Part shown: positions 41,887-50,498 of the stretch, one piece after another
How the letters are laid out: every line of letters begins with the position of its first letter
Position numbering within the stretch: the stretch's first letter is position 1
From: an uncultured Eubacteriales bacterium
Lineage (GTDB): Bacteria; Bacillota; Clostridia; Oscillospirales; Oscillospiraceae
Length of the DNA stretch: 64,000 bases
Direction: 5' to 3'
Assembly: GCA_900546515.1 (NCBI GenBank)
Contig: URDG01000001.1
Span: 1 to 64,000, forward strand
The notes under the pieces: generated by a model
What the model was told of the DNA's origin: nothing
The model's input: the letters and a program-made list of their open reading frames with translations, nothing else
The model's database searches: none
Position numbers and translations under genes: made by a program

Positions 41887-43698
41887 ATGGGCTATAATCC
41901 CGGAACATACGAAGGCGTTGGCCGCGGCTATGGCGGCAAGCTGTTCGTAAACGTTACGGTGTCCGAAAACAGAATAGAATCAGTAAAGGTCACGCAGCAC
42001 AAGGAGTACCGCGGCATTGCATGGGGTCTTAACACGACTCCGATGGAGCGCTTCCCGAAGCTCATTGTGGAATATCAGTCACTGAATATCCCCACTGTTG
42101 ATGGCGCAGACCTGACCTGCGCGGCTATAATTGACGCGACGGCAGCGGCACTCAAGGCGGCCGGTGCATCTAAAGACGAGATAGCGGCACTCAAGGCGGC
42201 TCCCGGCCCGAAAGCTCCCGATTATAAGGATGAAGTGCGCACTGTAGACGTTGTCGTGTGCGGTGCAGGCGCGGGCGGCCTTGCCGCAGCCATTGAGGCA
42301 AAGCTTGCAGGTGCAGATGTTGTTATCGTGGAAAAGCAGGGCATCACCGGCGGCGCGACTGCGAGAAGCGGCGGTAAGCTCCTTGGCGCAGGCACAAAGT
42401 GGCAGAAAAAGCAGGGCATCCATGATACAAAGGATATGGTCTATGACTACCTTATGGAGGTCGGCAATAGGAACGGCAAGTTTATGGACGAGTCCAAGAA
42501 CCGCTATCTTGTCGATCATCTCAACCAGACTCTTGACTGGCTCTCTTCCATCGAGGCTACTGTAAAGGGCGACCGCGAGGAAGTCCTTGCCCAGCCGTGG
42601 GAGCCTATATCGAAGCCCGTTGAAAAGGACGGCGTGCTGAAAACGCACTTTGACGTGCTCGACGTCGAGCCTATCCACGTCAGTCTCCAGCCGTGGCGCG
42701 TGCACAATTCCCCCGGCGGCGGCGGACAGACCAACGGCGAGGGCGGCGAAATATCCACGCCCCTTACGCTGTACTATGAAAATGACCTCGGCGGCGAGAT
42801 CATATACGACACCGCCATGAACGAACTGCTCACCGACGAGACCGGCGCCGTTACCGGCGTGACCTGCACGCGCAAGAACGGTGCAAAGCTCACGCTTTAT
42901 GCAAAGAAGGGCGTTATCCTTGCAACGGGCGGCTATGCGCGCAACAAGGAAATGGTTGCACGTTATCCTGTGACGCACTATTTCAGCAATGTGCCTCACG
43001 GAAATGTCGGAGACGGTCTCACCGCAGCGGCGAAGATCGGCGCACTCAACTATGAGCACCCGGCAGTTCAGGTCGTGTACACGAGCCTTACCTGCGGCAT
43101 CGGCATCAATGACGAGTCAGGCCTTGTCGTTAACGACCGCGGCGAGCGCGTTGTTAACGAGTGGAGCTATCAGTACACTGTCAGCGACGCTATCGCCCGT
43201 TCCGGCAGCAACTGCGGCTGGTATATAACCAGCGGCAAGGAGCCTTACAGCGGCGTGCAGTATGGCTATAAGTGCGCTGCAACAGGCAAGTCCAAGGATC
43301 CCTGCGCTACGAGCATAGAGGAGCTTGCGAAGAAGATGGGCTGCGACCCGGCAGTCCTGCGCGCAACCTATGACCGTTACTGCGAGATGGTCGAAAAGGG
43401 TGTGGACGAGGACTTCGGCAAGCCCGCCGAGTTCCTGCACCCGATAAAGGGGCCCAAGTTTGTGGCACTGCGTATGCATCCCTGCGTGACCGTCACCTTT
43501 GGCGGACTTGAAACCGATGTTTCCGCGCGTGTTATGAAGCCGGACGGCTCTGTTATCCCGCACCTCTATGCGGCTGGCGAGGTCGCCGGTACCGGCATGT
43601 ACGGCACTCAGTATCCTACCTGCGGCACCTCGATAGGCAGCGCCCTCTTCTATGGACGCATTGCAGGCCGTGCCGTCACGGATCAGAGCTTGCTGTAA
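41887..43698 (+). CDS. FMN-binding/FAD flavoprotein reductase, BaiJ/BaiP-like candidate
   Basis: 603 residues from ATG 41887 (GGAGGTG upstream; GTG 41878 is less likely). The N-terminal ~85 residues are an FMN_bind domain (YGGKLFVNVTVSENRIESV, with a DGADLTCAAI stretch where covalent FMN attachment occurs in relatives). Then a FAD_binding_2 domain: CGAGAGGLAAAIEAK, EKQGITGGATARSGG, ATGGYARNKEM and the C-terminal YAAGEVAGTGMYG...TCGTSIGSA. This is the fumarate/urocanate-reductase type. Proteins called BaiJ and BaiP, of this general class, reduce the bile-acid Delta4 bond to 5alpha (allo) products. That activity is a hypothesis here. It ends the operon, before a bidirectional terminator. Confidence 0.8.
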   Translation: MGYNPGTYEGVGRGYGGKLFVNVTVSENRIESVKVTQHKEYRGIAWGLNTTPMERFPKLIVEYQSLNIPTVDGADLTCAAIIDATAAALKAAGASKDEIAALKAAPGPKAPDYKDEVRTVDVVVCGAGAGGLAAAIEAKLAGADVVIVEKQGITGGATARSGGKLLGAGTKWQKKQGIHDTKDMVYDYLMEVGNRNGKFMDESKNRYLVDHLNQTLDWLSSIEATVKGDREEVLAQPWEPISKPVEKDGVLKTHFDVLDVEPIHVSLQPWRVHNSPGGGGQTNGEGGEISTPLTLYYENDLGGEIIYDTAMNELLTDETGAVTGVTCTRKNGAKLTLYAKKGVILATGGYARNKEMVARYPVTHYFSNVPHGNVGDGLTAAAKIGALNYEHPAVQVVYTSLTCGIGINDESGLVVNDRGERVVNEWSYQYTVSDAIARSGSNCGWYITSGKEPYSGVQYGYKCAATGKSKDPCATSIEELAKKMGCDPAVLRATYDRYCEMVEKGVDEDFGKPAEFLHPIKGPKFVALRMHPCVTVTFGGLETDVSARVMKPDGSVIPHLYAAGEVAGTGMYGTQYPTCGTSIGSALFYGRIAGRAVTDQSLL

Positions 43699-43738
43699 GA
43701 CAGGATCACGCATAAAAATCCCGGTTATATAAATTGAA

Positions 43739-43773
43739 TACAGCCCCATCTTCTATTGTAAGATGGGGCTGTA
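43739..43773. terminator. Bidirectional terminator after the flavoprotein gene
   Basis: 14-base perfect arms (43739-43752 and 43760-43773), followed by a T-rich tract on the plus strand, between convergent genes. Confidence 0.85.
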
Positions 43774-43802
43774 TCTTTTTTCTTTGTGTCGGGCTTCCGG
43801 TA

Positions 43803-45158
43803 TTAAAGCTTCCACCCGGCGGATTCTCTCTTGCCGCCGACGAAATCTGCGTAGATGCCTGGAACGGAGATAAGCTCTTCGTGTTTGCCCTGCTGTACTA
43901 TCTTGCCGTGGTCGATAACAAGTATCTGATCGGCGTGACGTACTGTCTTGAGCCTGTGAGCGATCATGATGATGGTCTTGTCGCGCGTCAGAGCCTCGAT
44001 GGCCTTCTGCAGCCGGTCTTCATTTTCGGGATCTACGTTAGCTGTTGCCTCGTCCAGAATGATTACCGGAGCATCCTTGAGCATTGCGCGGGCGATCGCT
44101 ATGCGCTGCCGTTCGCCGCCGGAAAGATGCGCGCCGCCCCCGCCGGCTACAGTGTCATAACCGTTTTCAAGGCCGCTGATGAAGTCATCGCATCCCGCGG
44201 CGCGTGCTGCGGTCTCGACCTCGGCGTCGGTAGCGCCCGCACGGCCCATGCGGATATTTTCGCGGATGCTCTCGTCAAACAGGTAATTATCCTGAGAGAC
44301 GAAAGCGACCTGATCGTAGAGCTGCGTGAGAGGTATATCTTTCAGCTCATGGCCGTCTATTGCTATACTGCCGTCTTTTACATCCCAAAAGCCTGCTATA
44401 AGCTTTGCCATCGTAGACTTGCCGGAGCCGGAGGGGCCGACGAGCGCCGTCATGCTGTTTTGCGGAATGGAAAGGCTTATGCCGTGCAGGATCTCCTTGT
44501 CTTCGTGATAGCCGAATGAGACGTTTTTGACGTCGATGCTGTGTCCGTTGAATACGACAGGCTCAGGACTGTGCGACTGCTCTTCAGCTTTGAGTATTTC
44601 GTCGACCTGCCCCACGGTTGTGCCGACCTGGGCGAGAGTGTCGACAAAATTGAACGCGGCCACAATTGGGGCAGACATGCCGAGCGCGAGAATAATCACA
44701 GTGATAAAGGTCTCGGCAGAGAGCGTGCCGTGCAAATAGAATACCCAGCCGAGCGGCAGCACAGTCAGCATCTGCGCGGGGAAAAAGGCGTAGGCCATCG
44801 ACATGCCGAGCTGACTGCGGCGCATCCAGTCGTAATAATACTGGGCGTTTGCACGCACTTTGTCTACAAAACGGGCATAGGATTTCTTCCCCTGATTGAA
44901 CGCCTTGATGACCTCAATTCCGTGTATATAGAGCACGGTGCGTATGAGGTATCCGCCGAGCGCAGAGAGCAGCCACGGCGTATATGCCGCGAGTACATTT
45001 TCCCCAGCAAGCAGCAGCACGATCACTTTTGCGGCTGCAAAATACGGCACCATGCCGCCGGTCACGCCGGGTACAGCGAGAACAACGGCTGTGATAAGCC
45101 TGCCATGTTCATCCTTGCCCAATTCCCAGATGCGCTGGACAGGGCTTTGATTTTCCAT
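43803..45158 (-). CDS. ABC half-exporter with truncated membrane domain
   Basis: 451 residues. The nucleotide-binding half is complete: Walker A GPSGSGKST, Q-loop VSQDNYLF, signature LSGGERQR, Walker B VIILDEATA and the H-loop His in IAHRLKTV. The membrane half is only ~200 residues instead of ~330. The sequence passes from the second helix (YLIRTVLYIH) directly into GIEVIKAFNQGKKSYARF, which in relatives follows the fourth helix. About 130 residues are thus missing in frame, so export activity is doubtful. Half-exporters of this type usually come as a pair but no partner gene is present. It follows the tetR gene. Confidence 0.75.
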   Translation of the reverse strand: MENQSPVQRIWELGKDEHGRLITAVVLAVPGVTGGMVPYFAAAKVIVLLLAGENVLAAYTPWLLSALGGYLIRTVLYIHGIEVIKAFNQGKKSYARFVDKVRANAQYYYDWMRRSQLGMSMAYAFFPAQMLTVLPLGWVFYLHGTLSAETFITVIILALGMSAPIVAAFNFVDTLAQVGTTVGQVDEILKAEEQSHSPEPVVFNGHSIDVKNVSFGYHEDKEILHGISLSIPQNSMTALVGPSGSGKSTMAKLIAGFWDVKDGSIAIDGHELKDIPLTQLYDQVAFVSQDNYLFDESIRENIRMGRAGATDAEVETAARAAGCDDFISGLENGYDTVAGGGGAHLSGGERQRIAIARAMLKDAPVIILDEATANVDPENEDRLQKAIEALTRDKTIIMIAHRLKTVRHADQILVIDHGKIVQQGKHEELISVPGIYADFVGGKRESAGWKL

Positions 45159-45176
45159 TTTGAATCCCTCCCGTAA

Positions 45177-45190
45177 TTAGATATATCTAA
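45177..45190. promoter_or_regulatory. 14-base palindrome upstream of the ABC gene
   Basis: TTAGATATATCTAA is a perfect palindrome between the tetR stop and the ABC start, a candidate operator. Confidence 0.5.
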
Positions 45191-45234
45191 CCTGCGGCTA
45201 TGTGGAAAGCTGCCTTTTCAGGCAACCTGCCAAC

Positions 45235-45858
45235 TTATTTTTCGGGAGTGAATATCGCGTCAAACCCGGTATGATGATAACGGCCAAGGAGCGAGATATA
45301 CTTTTTTGCTTCATCACGGCTCATGCCATGGCGTATGACCTCAAAAATCCCCTCAAAGTACGATGTGGTCACGATGTGCAGCACGGTCTCCGTCATTGCG
45401 TCGCCGATAGTTTCCGGGTAACCTGTTGCAGCCATATACTTATAGGTATATTCAACCTCTATACGCACCATTTCATCCACAAAATTATGAAAGCGCGTTC
45501 CGTGAGAAGCGTCGAGCAGAAGCCGGAACTCATCAGGGTGGTCATACATGAAATCAATGAGTGTTTCCATGCCGTTTGCCGAATAATCCGGCAGTATTTC
45601 CACCTGCGCACGGCTGTCCAGCTGGTGGAATGTCTCCTGTATCCGCGCAAACATGGAGATCATTTCATTCAGAACAGGTTCGACGATCGCGGAGAAAAGA
45701 CCCTCCTTGTCCCTGAAACGGACATAGATCGAGTTTGTGCTTGTACCTGCCGCTGCGGCAATAGTGCGCAGAGAGGCGTCGGTATAGCCTTTTTCAAGAA
45801 ATTCTGCCGTTGCACATTCCAATATGCGTTCGGACACGCCCTCAAGTTGTTTTGCCAT
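45235..45858 (-). CDS. TetR-family regulator
   Basis: 207 residues from ATG 45858. N-terminal HTH: ATAEFLEKGYTDASLRTIAA, GTSTNSIYVRFRDKEGLFSA. The C-terminal ligand domain has no recognisable motif. ATG 45858 is preferred over ATG 45876 because the latter lies inside a 21-base palindrome and has no ribosome site, whereas GGTGG is placed before 45858. It probably represses itself and the ABC gene downstream. Confidence 0.85.
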   Translation of the reverse strand: MAKQLEGVSERILECATAEFLEKGYTDASLRTIAAAAGTSTNSIYVRFRDKEGLFSAIVEPVLNEMISMFARIQETFHQLDSRAQVEILPDYSANGMETLIDFMYDHPDEFRLLLDASHGTRFHNFVDEMVRIEVEYTYKYMAATGYPETIGDAMTETVLHIVTTSYFEGIFEVIRHGMSRDEAKKYISLLGRYHHTGFDAIFTPEK

Positions 45859-45864
45859 TGATGC

Positions 45865-45910
45865 ACCACCATTCATAACACTGTTTCATAACAGTGTTAT
45901 GAATGGTGGT
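45865..45910. promoter_or_regulatory. 21-base palindrome at tetR start, probable operator
   Basis: Perfect arms 45865-45885 and 45890-45910 with loop TCAT, directly upstream of the preferred tetR start. Typical size and place for an autoregulatory TetR operator. Confidence 0.7.
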
Positions 45911-46006
45911 TTAAGAGATCAAATTTGTCAAGCCTCATTTATAATAGATAAAATGATTTATCTGCGCATATACAGGGGGGGAATATCAGCGCCTGTCTGC
46001 CGGGGC

Positions 46007-46035
46007 TTGAAAAATTGACGCATGCATAGTATAAT
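46007..46035 (+). promoter_or_regulatory. Promoter of the ZIP transporter gene
   Basis: TTGAAA (46007-46012), 17-base spacer and perfect TATAAT (46030-46035). Confidence 0.8.
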
Positions 46036-46075
46036 GAGCATCAGTTAAATACATTTAACTGATGCTCATTATACT
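46028..46075. promoter_or_regulatory. 23-base perfect palindrome overlapping the ZIP promoter
   Basis: Arms 46028-46050 and 46053-46075 are perfectly complementary with a 2-base spacer. The left arm contains the -10 box, so a bound repressor would block initiation. A metal-responsive repressor is the natural guess from the gene product. Confidence 0.7.
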
Positions 46076-46104
46076 AAAACTGCAGCACAGAAAGTGAGAA
46101 ATAG

Positions 46105-46881
46105 ATGGAAGCGTTTTATGGTATTCTTATCCCGTTTTTGGGGACGTCGCTTGGGGCGGCCTGCGTGTTCTTTATGAAAAAGTCGCTTAGCGACGCTGTG
46201 CAGCGTTCGCTGACCGGCTTTGCCGCGGGCGTAATGGTCGCGGCGTCGGTATGGAGTCTGCTTATCCCGGCCATAGAGCAGGCTGCGGATATGGGGAAGC
46301 TGTCGTTTGTGCCTGCGTTTACCGGCTTCTGGATCGGAATTTTATTTTTGCTGACGCTCGATCATGTGATACCGCATCTGCATGCCAACAGCGGGGAGGC
46401 AGAGGGGCCGAAAAGCCGCCTTCAGCGCACTACGATGATGGTACTGGCTGTGACGCTGCACAATATTCCGGAAGGAATGGCTGTCGGCGTGGTATATGCC
46501 GGTTATCTCTTCGGCAGCGCGCAGATCACGGCGGCGGGGGCGCTTGCGCTGTCCCTCGGTATTGCTATCCAGAACTTTCCCGAAGGAGCGATAATCTCAA
46601 TGCCGCTGCGCGCGGAAGGGATGGGGAAGAGCAGGGCGTTTTTAGGCGGTGTGTTATCCGGCGTGGTGGAGCCTGTCGGCGCCGTTCTGACAATTCTGGC
46701 AGCGCAGCTGATCGTTCCGGCTCTGCCGTATCTTTTGAGCTTTGCGGCGGGCGCCATGCTCTATGTCGTCGTTGAAGAGCTGATACCCGAGATGTCTCAG
46801 GGCAAACATTCCAATATCGGCACCGTGTTTTTTGCCGTGGGCTTCAGCATTATGATGGTTCTTGACGTGGCGCTTGGCTGA
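46105..46881 (+). CDS. ZIP-family metal transporter
   Basis: 258 residues with about eight hydrophobic segments. The two ZIP metal-site helices carry LHNIPEGMAVGV and IQNFPEGAII, where His, Asn and Glu coordinate zinc or another divalent metal. A His-containing loop (DHVIPHLHAN) precedes them. It probably imports zinc, iron or manganese across the cytoplasmic membrane. Monocistronic with a strong promoter covered by a large palindrome. Confidence 0.9.
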   Translation: MEAFYGILIPFLGTSLGAACVFFMKKSLSDAVQRSLTGFAAGVMVAASVWSLLIPAIEQAADMGKLSFVPAFTGFWIGILFLLTLDHVIPHLHANSGEAEGPKSRLQRTTMMVLAVTLHNIPEGMAVGVVYAGYLFGSAQITAAGALALSLGIAIQNFPEGAIISMPLRAEGMGKSRAFLGGVLSGVVEPVGAVLTILAAQLIVPALPYLLSFAAGAMLYVVVEELIPEMSQGKHSNIGTVFFAVGFSIMMVLDVALG

Positions 46882-46885
46882 ACGC

Positions 46886-47854
46886 TCAGTATGCGCCGCC
46901 CTCACCGGTTAAGGATGCTTTCAGGCCGGGAGCATCTGCGGAATGCTTCTGATTGCTCAGCGCCGCAGTCAGCGTGGTGATGAACTGCCGCAGCGCGGGA
47001 TTCCGGTTGTTCTGCTGCCATGCCGCGATTATTTCCTCCTCTTCACCGTCGCCTATAAGAGGGACAAAAACGAGGTTATCGGCATTGTATAGCTTGGCTG
47101 TGAGATAGCCCGGAAGTATGGATATGCCTTCCTCCGCGGCGACCATCATCAGTATGCTCTCCGCATCGCAGGAGCGGAATAGAATATTCGGCTTGTAGCC
47201 CGCAGCCTTATAAAGCTGCATGAAAAATGCATCGCCGTAGGAATCGTTCGCAGAGTCCGGAGACATGTAAAGTATCGTCTCTCCGCGCAGCTCACTGCGC
47301 TTGAGCTGACGGTGCCGGGCGAGCGGATGCCCGGCATAGAGGGCGACAACGAGCCGGGCTTTTTCAACAGTAATGTATTCTATGCCTGCCTGCTTTTTTA
47401 AGTCGGTGCTGTCCCAAGTGAATATAATGTCATATTCGTGCTGCGTCAGTCCAGCCGCCAGAACGTCTGTCGGACAGCGGTAAAATGTGATAAGCACGTT
47501 GCTGTTTTTCTGATGAAACGACCTGATCAGCACAGAGAGGTCGCTGCGCTCATAGCCGCGCACGTAGCCAACGCGCAGCGTGCCCGTGAGCCCGGTCGAG
47601 GCGTCATGCACACGATCAGCGGCCTGACTCATGCGTTCGAGTATGGCCTTTGCTTCAACAAGAAATATTTTTCCGGCCGGTGTGAGCGTGACAGGCCGCG
47701 TGCTGCGGTCAAACAGCGGGCAGCCAAGGCTGTCCTCCAGAAGACGTATTTGCTGCGTTATCGCGGTCTGCGATATATAGAACTGCTCTGCGGCCTTGGT
47801 GAAGCTCTGACTTTCCGCTGCCGCGACAAAATATCTGAGCTGATTACGATTCAT
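46886..47854 (-). CDS. LysR-family regulator
   Basis: 322 residues from ATG 47854 (GGAGAA 7 bases upstream). HTH FVAAAESQSFTKAAEQFYIS, QTAITQQIRLLEDSLGCPLF, then an effector domain beginning LRVGYVRGYE. It is divergent from the NSS symporter gene, which it may control. Its DNA-binding region is similar to that of the LysR at 38582-39466. Confidence 0.85.
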   Translation of the reverse strand: MNRNQLRYFVAAAESQSFTKAAEQFYISQTAITQQIRLLEDSLGCPLFDRSTRPVTLTPAGKIFLVEAKAILERMSQAADRVHDASTGLTGTLRVGYVRGYERSDLSVLIRSFHQKNSNVLITFYRCPTDVLAAGLTQHEYDIIFTWDSTDLKKQAGIEYITVEKARLVVALYAGHPLARHRQLKRSELRGETILYMSPDSANDSYGDAFFMQLYKAAGYKPNILFRSCDAESILMMVAAEEGISILPGYLTAKLYNADNLVFVPLIGDGEEEEIIAAWQQNNRNPALRQFITTLTAALSNQKHSADAPGLKASLTGEGGAY

Positions 47855-47870
47855 CTGAATTCTCCATAAC

Positions 47871-47885
47871 ATAAGTTTTTCTTAT
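47871..47885. promoter_or_regulatory. Candidate LysR binding site
   Basis: ATAAG-TTTTT-CTTAT, an inverted repeat with T-N11-A geometry, lies in the gap between the divergent lysR and NSS genes. Confidence 0.5.
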
Positions 47886-47906
47886 TTTATCATGTCGAAA
47901 CTGCAC

Positions 47907-47935
47907 TTGTAAAGCGGAACTTTTGCCGTTAGAAT
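47907..47935 (+). promoter_or_regulatory. Promoter of the NSS symporter gene
   Basis: TTGTAA (47907-47912), 17-base spacer, TAGAAT (47930-47935). Confidence 0.65.
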
Positions 47936-47981
47936 AAGCGTATCTTTTTTGGCACATTTTTGGAAAATGAGGTTGGGTGAA

Positions 47982-49337
47982 ATGAAAAGAGAATCGTTCG
48001 GCTCGCGTCTGGGCTTCCTGCTCGTCAGTGCAGGCTGCGCTATCGGCATCGGCAATGTTTGGCGCTTCCCTTATGTTACAGGTCAGGACGGCGGCGGATT
48101 TTTTGTGCTGTTCTATCTCATATGCCTTTTGATTATGGGCGTCCCAGTTCTGACGATGGAGCTCGCTGTTGGCCGTGCAAGCCGCAGAAGCGCTGTGCTG
48201 TCATATAAAACGCTGGAATCCCCGGGACATAAGTGGCATGTCCACGGATGGCTGTGCATGCTCGGCTGCTATCTGCTTATGATGTATTACACGACCGTGA
48301 CCGGCTGGATGGCCAGCTATTTCGGCAAATTCCTCACAGGCGTGTTCACTGCCGGTATGGATACGGATTCCATCAGCGGCGTGTTCGGTTCGATGTTGGC
48401 AGCTCCCGGCGAGATGGCGGTGTGGACTGAGCTTGTGGTGCTTGTGGGCTTCCTTGTCTGCTCTTTCGGACTGCAAAAGGGTCTCGAACGCATATCTAAA
48501 ATAATGATGCTCGCGCTGCTTGCGCTTATACTTGTGCTTGCCGTACACAGCCTTACGCTTCCGGGCGCGGCGGAAGGCATGAAGTTCTATCTTCTGCCGT
48601 CGGCTGAAAGCATACGCGAAAACGGCCTCGGCACGATCATAACCGACGCAATGAATCAGGCGTTCTTTACGCTTAGCCTCGGCATAGCCGCTATGGAGAT
48701 ATTCGGCAGCTATATGAGCGACGAACACACGCTGACCGGTGAAGCTGTGCGCATTTGTGCGCTTGATACCTTCGTGGCACTCATGGCCGGAACGATAATA
48801 TTCCCGGCATGCTTCTCCTTCGGCGTTGCACCCGATCAGGGGCCTTCACTTATTTTCGTGACGCTGCCGCAGGTGTTCGTGAATATGGCTGGCGGACGCT
48901 TCTGGGGGACGCTGTTCTTCATGTTCATGATTTTTGCAAGCTTTTCCACTGTGCTTGCAGTGTTTGAGAATATTCTCGCCATCTGCATGGACACTTTCGG
49001 CTGGAGCCGCAAAAAGGCAGTGCTCGTGAACTTCTTTGTTCTTGCGCTTGCAAGCCTGCCGTGCGTATTTGGCTACAATATCTGGAGCGACCTCCACATC
49101 ATCGGCGCGCGCGACGTGCTCGACAGTGAGGATTTCCTTGTAAGCAATATTCTGCTGCCGGGCGGCTCTCTCGTGTACCTGCTGTTCTGCGTGAGCAAAT
49201 GGGGCTGGGGCTTCGACAAGTATATTGCCGAGGTCAATAAGGGCACCGGCATCCGTATGTCGCCAAAGCTCAAGCCGTATTTCAAATATGTCCTGCCTGT
49301 GCTTATTCTCATAATCCTTCTGAACGGGCTTATTTGA
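47982..49337 (+). CDS. Sodium-dependent transporter, NSS (SNF) family
   Basis: 451 residues from ATG 47982; an ATG at 47967 is also possible. Family signature GCAIGIGNVWRFPYVTGQDG near the start (unwound TM1 region), followed by about ten more hydrophobic segments and TLSLGIAAMEIFGSYM (TM6 region). NSS proteins of this size in gut Clostridia import amino acids or related amines with sodium. The substrate is not determinable. Divergent from a LysR regulator gene. Confidence 0.9.
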   Translation: MKRESFGSRLGFLLVSAGCAIGIGNVWRFPYVTGQDGGGFFVLFYLICLLIMGVPVLTMELAVGRASRRSAVLSYKTLESPGHKWHVHGWLCMLGCYLLMMYYTTVTGWMASYFGKFLTGVFTAGMDTDSISGVFGSMLAAPGEMAVWTELVVLVGFLVCSFGLQKGLERISKIMMLALLALILVLAVHSLTLPGAAEGMKFYLLPSAESIRENGLGTIITDAMNQAFFTLSLGIAAMEIFGSYMSDEHTLTGEAVRICALDTFVALMAGTIIFPACFSFGVAPDQGPSLIFVTLPQVFVNMAGGRFWGTLFFMFMIFASFSTVLAVFENILAICMDTFGWSRKKAVLVNFFVLALASLPCVFGYNIWSDLHIIGARDVLDSEDFLVSNILLPGGSLVYLLFCVSKWGWGFDKYIAEVNKGTGIRMSPKLKPYFKYVLPVLILIILLNGLI

Positions 49338-49361
49338 CAATATAATAATAGAGGCAACAAG

Positions 49362-49395
49362 AAACAGCGCTCAGGCCGAAGCCGGGGCGCTGTTT
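49362..49395 (+). terminator. Terminator of the NSS gene
   Basis: AAACAGCGC/GCGCTGTTT with a 16-base loop, 24 bases past the stop codon. The 264-base gap to the next gene otherwise holds a second hairpin and no gene. Confidence 0.6.
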
Positions 49396-49552
49396 ATATA
49401 AGCGGGCCGGCTCCATCGCTGACAGTTTCTGCATAGAGCTTCAGGGCATCTCTCATGCTCCGTGTGTGCCGTATGGGGAGCTTCCGGATAAATAAACAAC
49501 AGTACGGGACGAGAGACGGCGAACGGGCAATCCGCACCTGCTGATGCAGCAC

Positions 49553-49592
49553 AAAGGCCGTATGTTTTCCAATCCGAAAACATACGGCCTTT
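49553..49592 (-). terminator. Terminator of the Cys-containing unknown gene
   Basis: 17-base perfect arms (49553-49569 and 49576-49592) 10 bases past the stop codon of the leftward gene. Confidence 0.75.
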
Positions 49593-49601
49593 TTCTGCTC
49601 C

Positions 49602-50408
49602 TTACTTTGCCTTTGATGCCATTTTGCGGTAATCGTCGCACTCGCAGACGCTGTCGGGAGGGAAAAACTCCTCCACCGGGAAGCGGATGCGGCTGAAAAG
49701 CAGGCAGGGGTCCTCGTCGCTTGCAACGCCGGGACACTCCTTATCCGGCATGCAGTAGTCATATGCGGGGATGAGCAGCTGCGTGTCGCGCTCAAGGCGG
49801 ATTATGCTGAACTGACCTATCGTCACGAACCAACGCCTTGCAGTGTCGGTCAGCACGAGCGACTCTGCAAAAGCGGAGGAAATGAAATCGGGAATGTGGC
49901 GCTGCTCGATGTCGGTGGGAATAAGACAGTCTGAATCCACGAGCTTGCTGTGCAGGCAGATCGGGTCTACGGAATTGACCACAGCCGTGGGCAGATCGCC
50001 TACAGTCGCCAGCGGCAGCACGCTGTCGGAGGAGAAGGATTTTACGCTGCCCTCGCTGCCGAAGAGCATCACTCTTTTGTCAAATATCGCAAGCCCTGTG
50101 CAGATCTGCCCGGCGGGGAAGGTCTCGCAGGTAACGCGGTAGAAATAGGTGCAGTCAACCGTGTAATATCCCCGGTTGAAACCGATGGGCTCAACATTTA
50201 CATCTACGTACAGAAGCTCCGCGGACCTCGGGCGAATGCTCAGGGCGTTTTCTATGTAGGACTGTGAAGTGACGGTGGGATACACTCTCAGATCGTCAAC
50301 ACAGTCCTTGTCTCGGCAGCTGTCGAATATCTTCTTTGTATTGATGCATACGGCTTCACGGATGCTCGCCGAGCTCTCTACGGGCCCGGGTACAACTCTG
50401 TCGGCCAT
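49602..50408 (-). CDS. Unknown protein with conserved-looking Cys motifs
   Basis: 268 residues from ATG 50408 (AGGAGG 7 bases upstream; the longer frame is rejected). I do not recognise a characterised family. The protein has no signal peptide or membrane helix. Features: AVCINTKKIFDSCRDKDCVD near the N-terminus, a beta-rich middle, and a C-terminus with CMPDKECPG and CECDDYRKM. About ten Cys in all. I have a general impression of similar spore- or envelope-associated hypothetical proteins in Clostridia, but cannot name one. It is monocistronic with a terminator. Confidence 0.65.
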   Translation of the reverse strand: MADRVVPGPVESSASIREAVCINTKKIFDSCRDKDCVDDLRVYPTVTSQSYIENALSIRPRSAELLYVDVNVEPIGFNRGYYTVDCTYFYRVTCETFPAGQICTGLAIFDKRVMLFGSEGSVKSFSSDSVLPLATVGDLPTAVVNSVDPICLHSKLVDSDCLIPTDIEQRHIPDFISSAFAESLVLTDTARRWFVTIGQFSIIRLERDTQLLIPAYDYCMPDKECPGVASDEDPCLLFSRIRFPVEEFFPPDSVCECDDYRKMASKAK

Positions 50409-50498
50409 AGATATACCTCCTGTTGTCCAGAATTGAAGAAACTTCAATACAGTGTATGCACTTGGCCTTCGGTTGTGTGATTTAGTCCTTGAAAAAAG

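Noticed and set aside
44541..45176. Plus-strand frame opposite the ABC gene
   Set aside because: Shadow of the ABC transporter frame with no recognisable domain.
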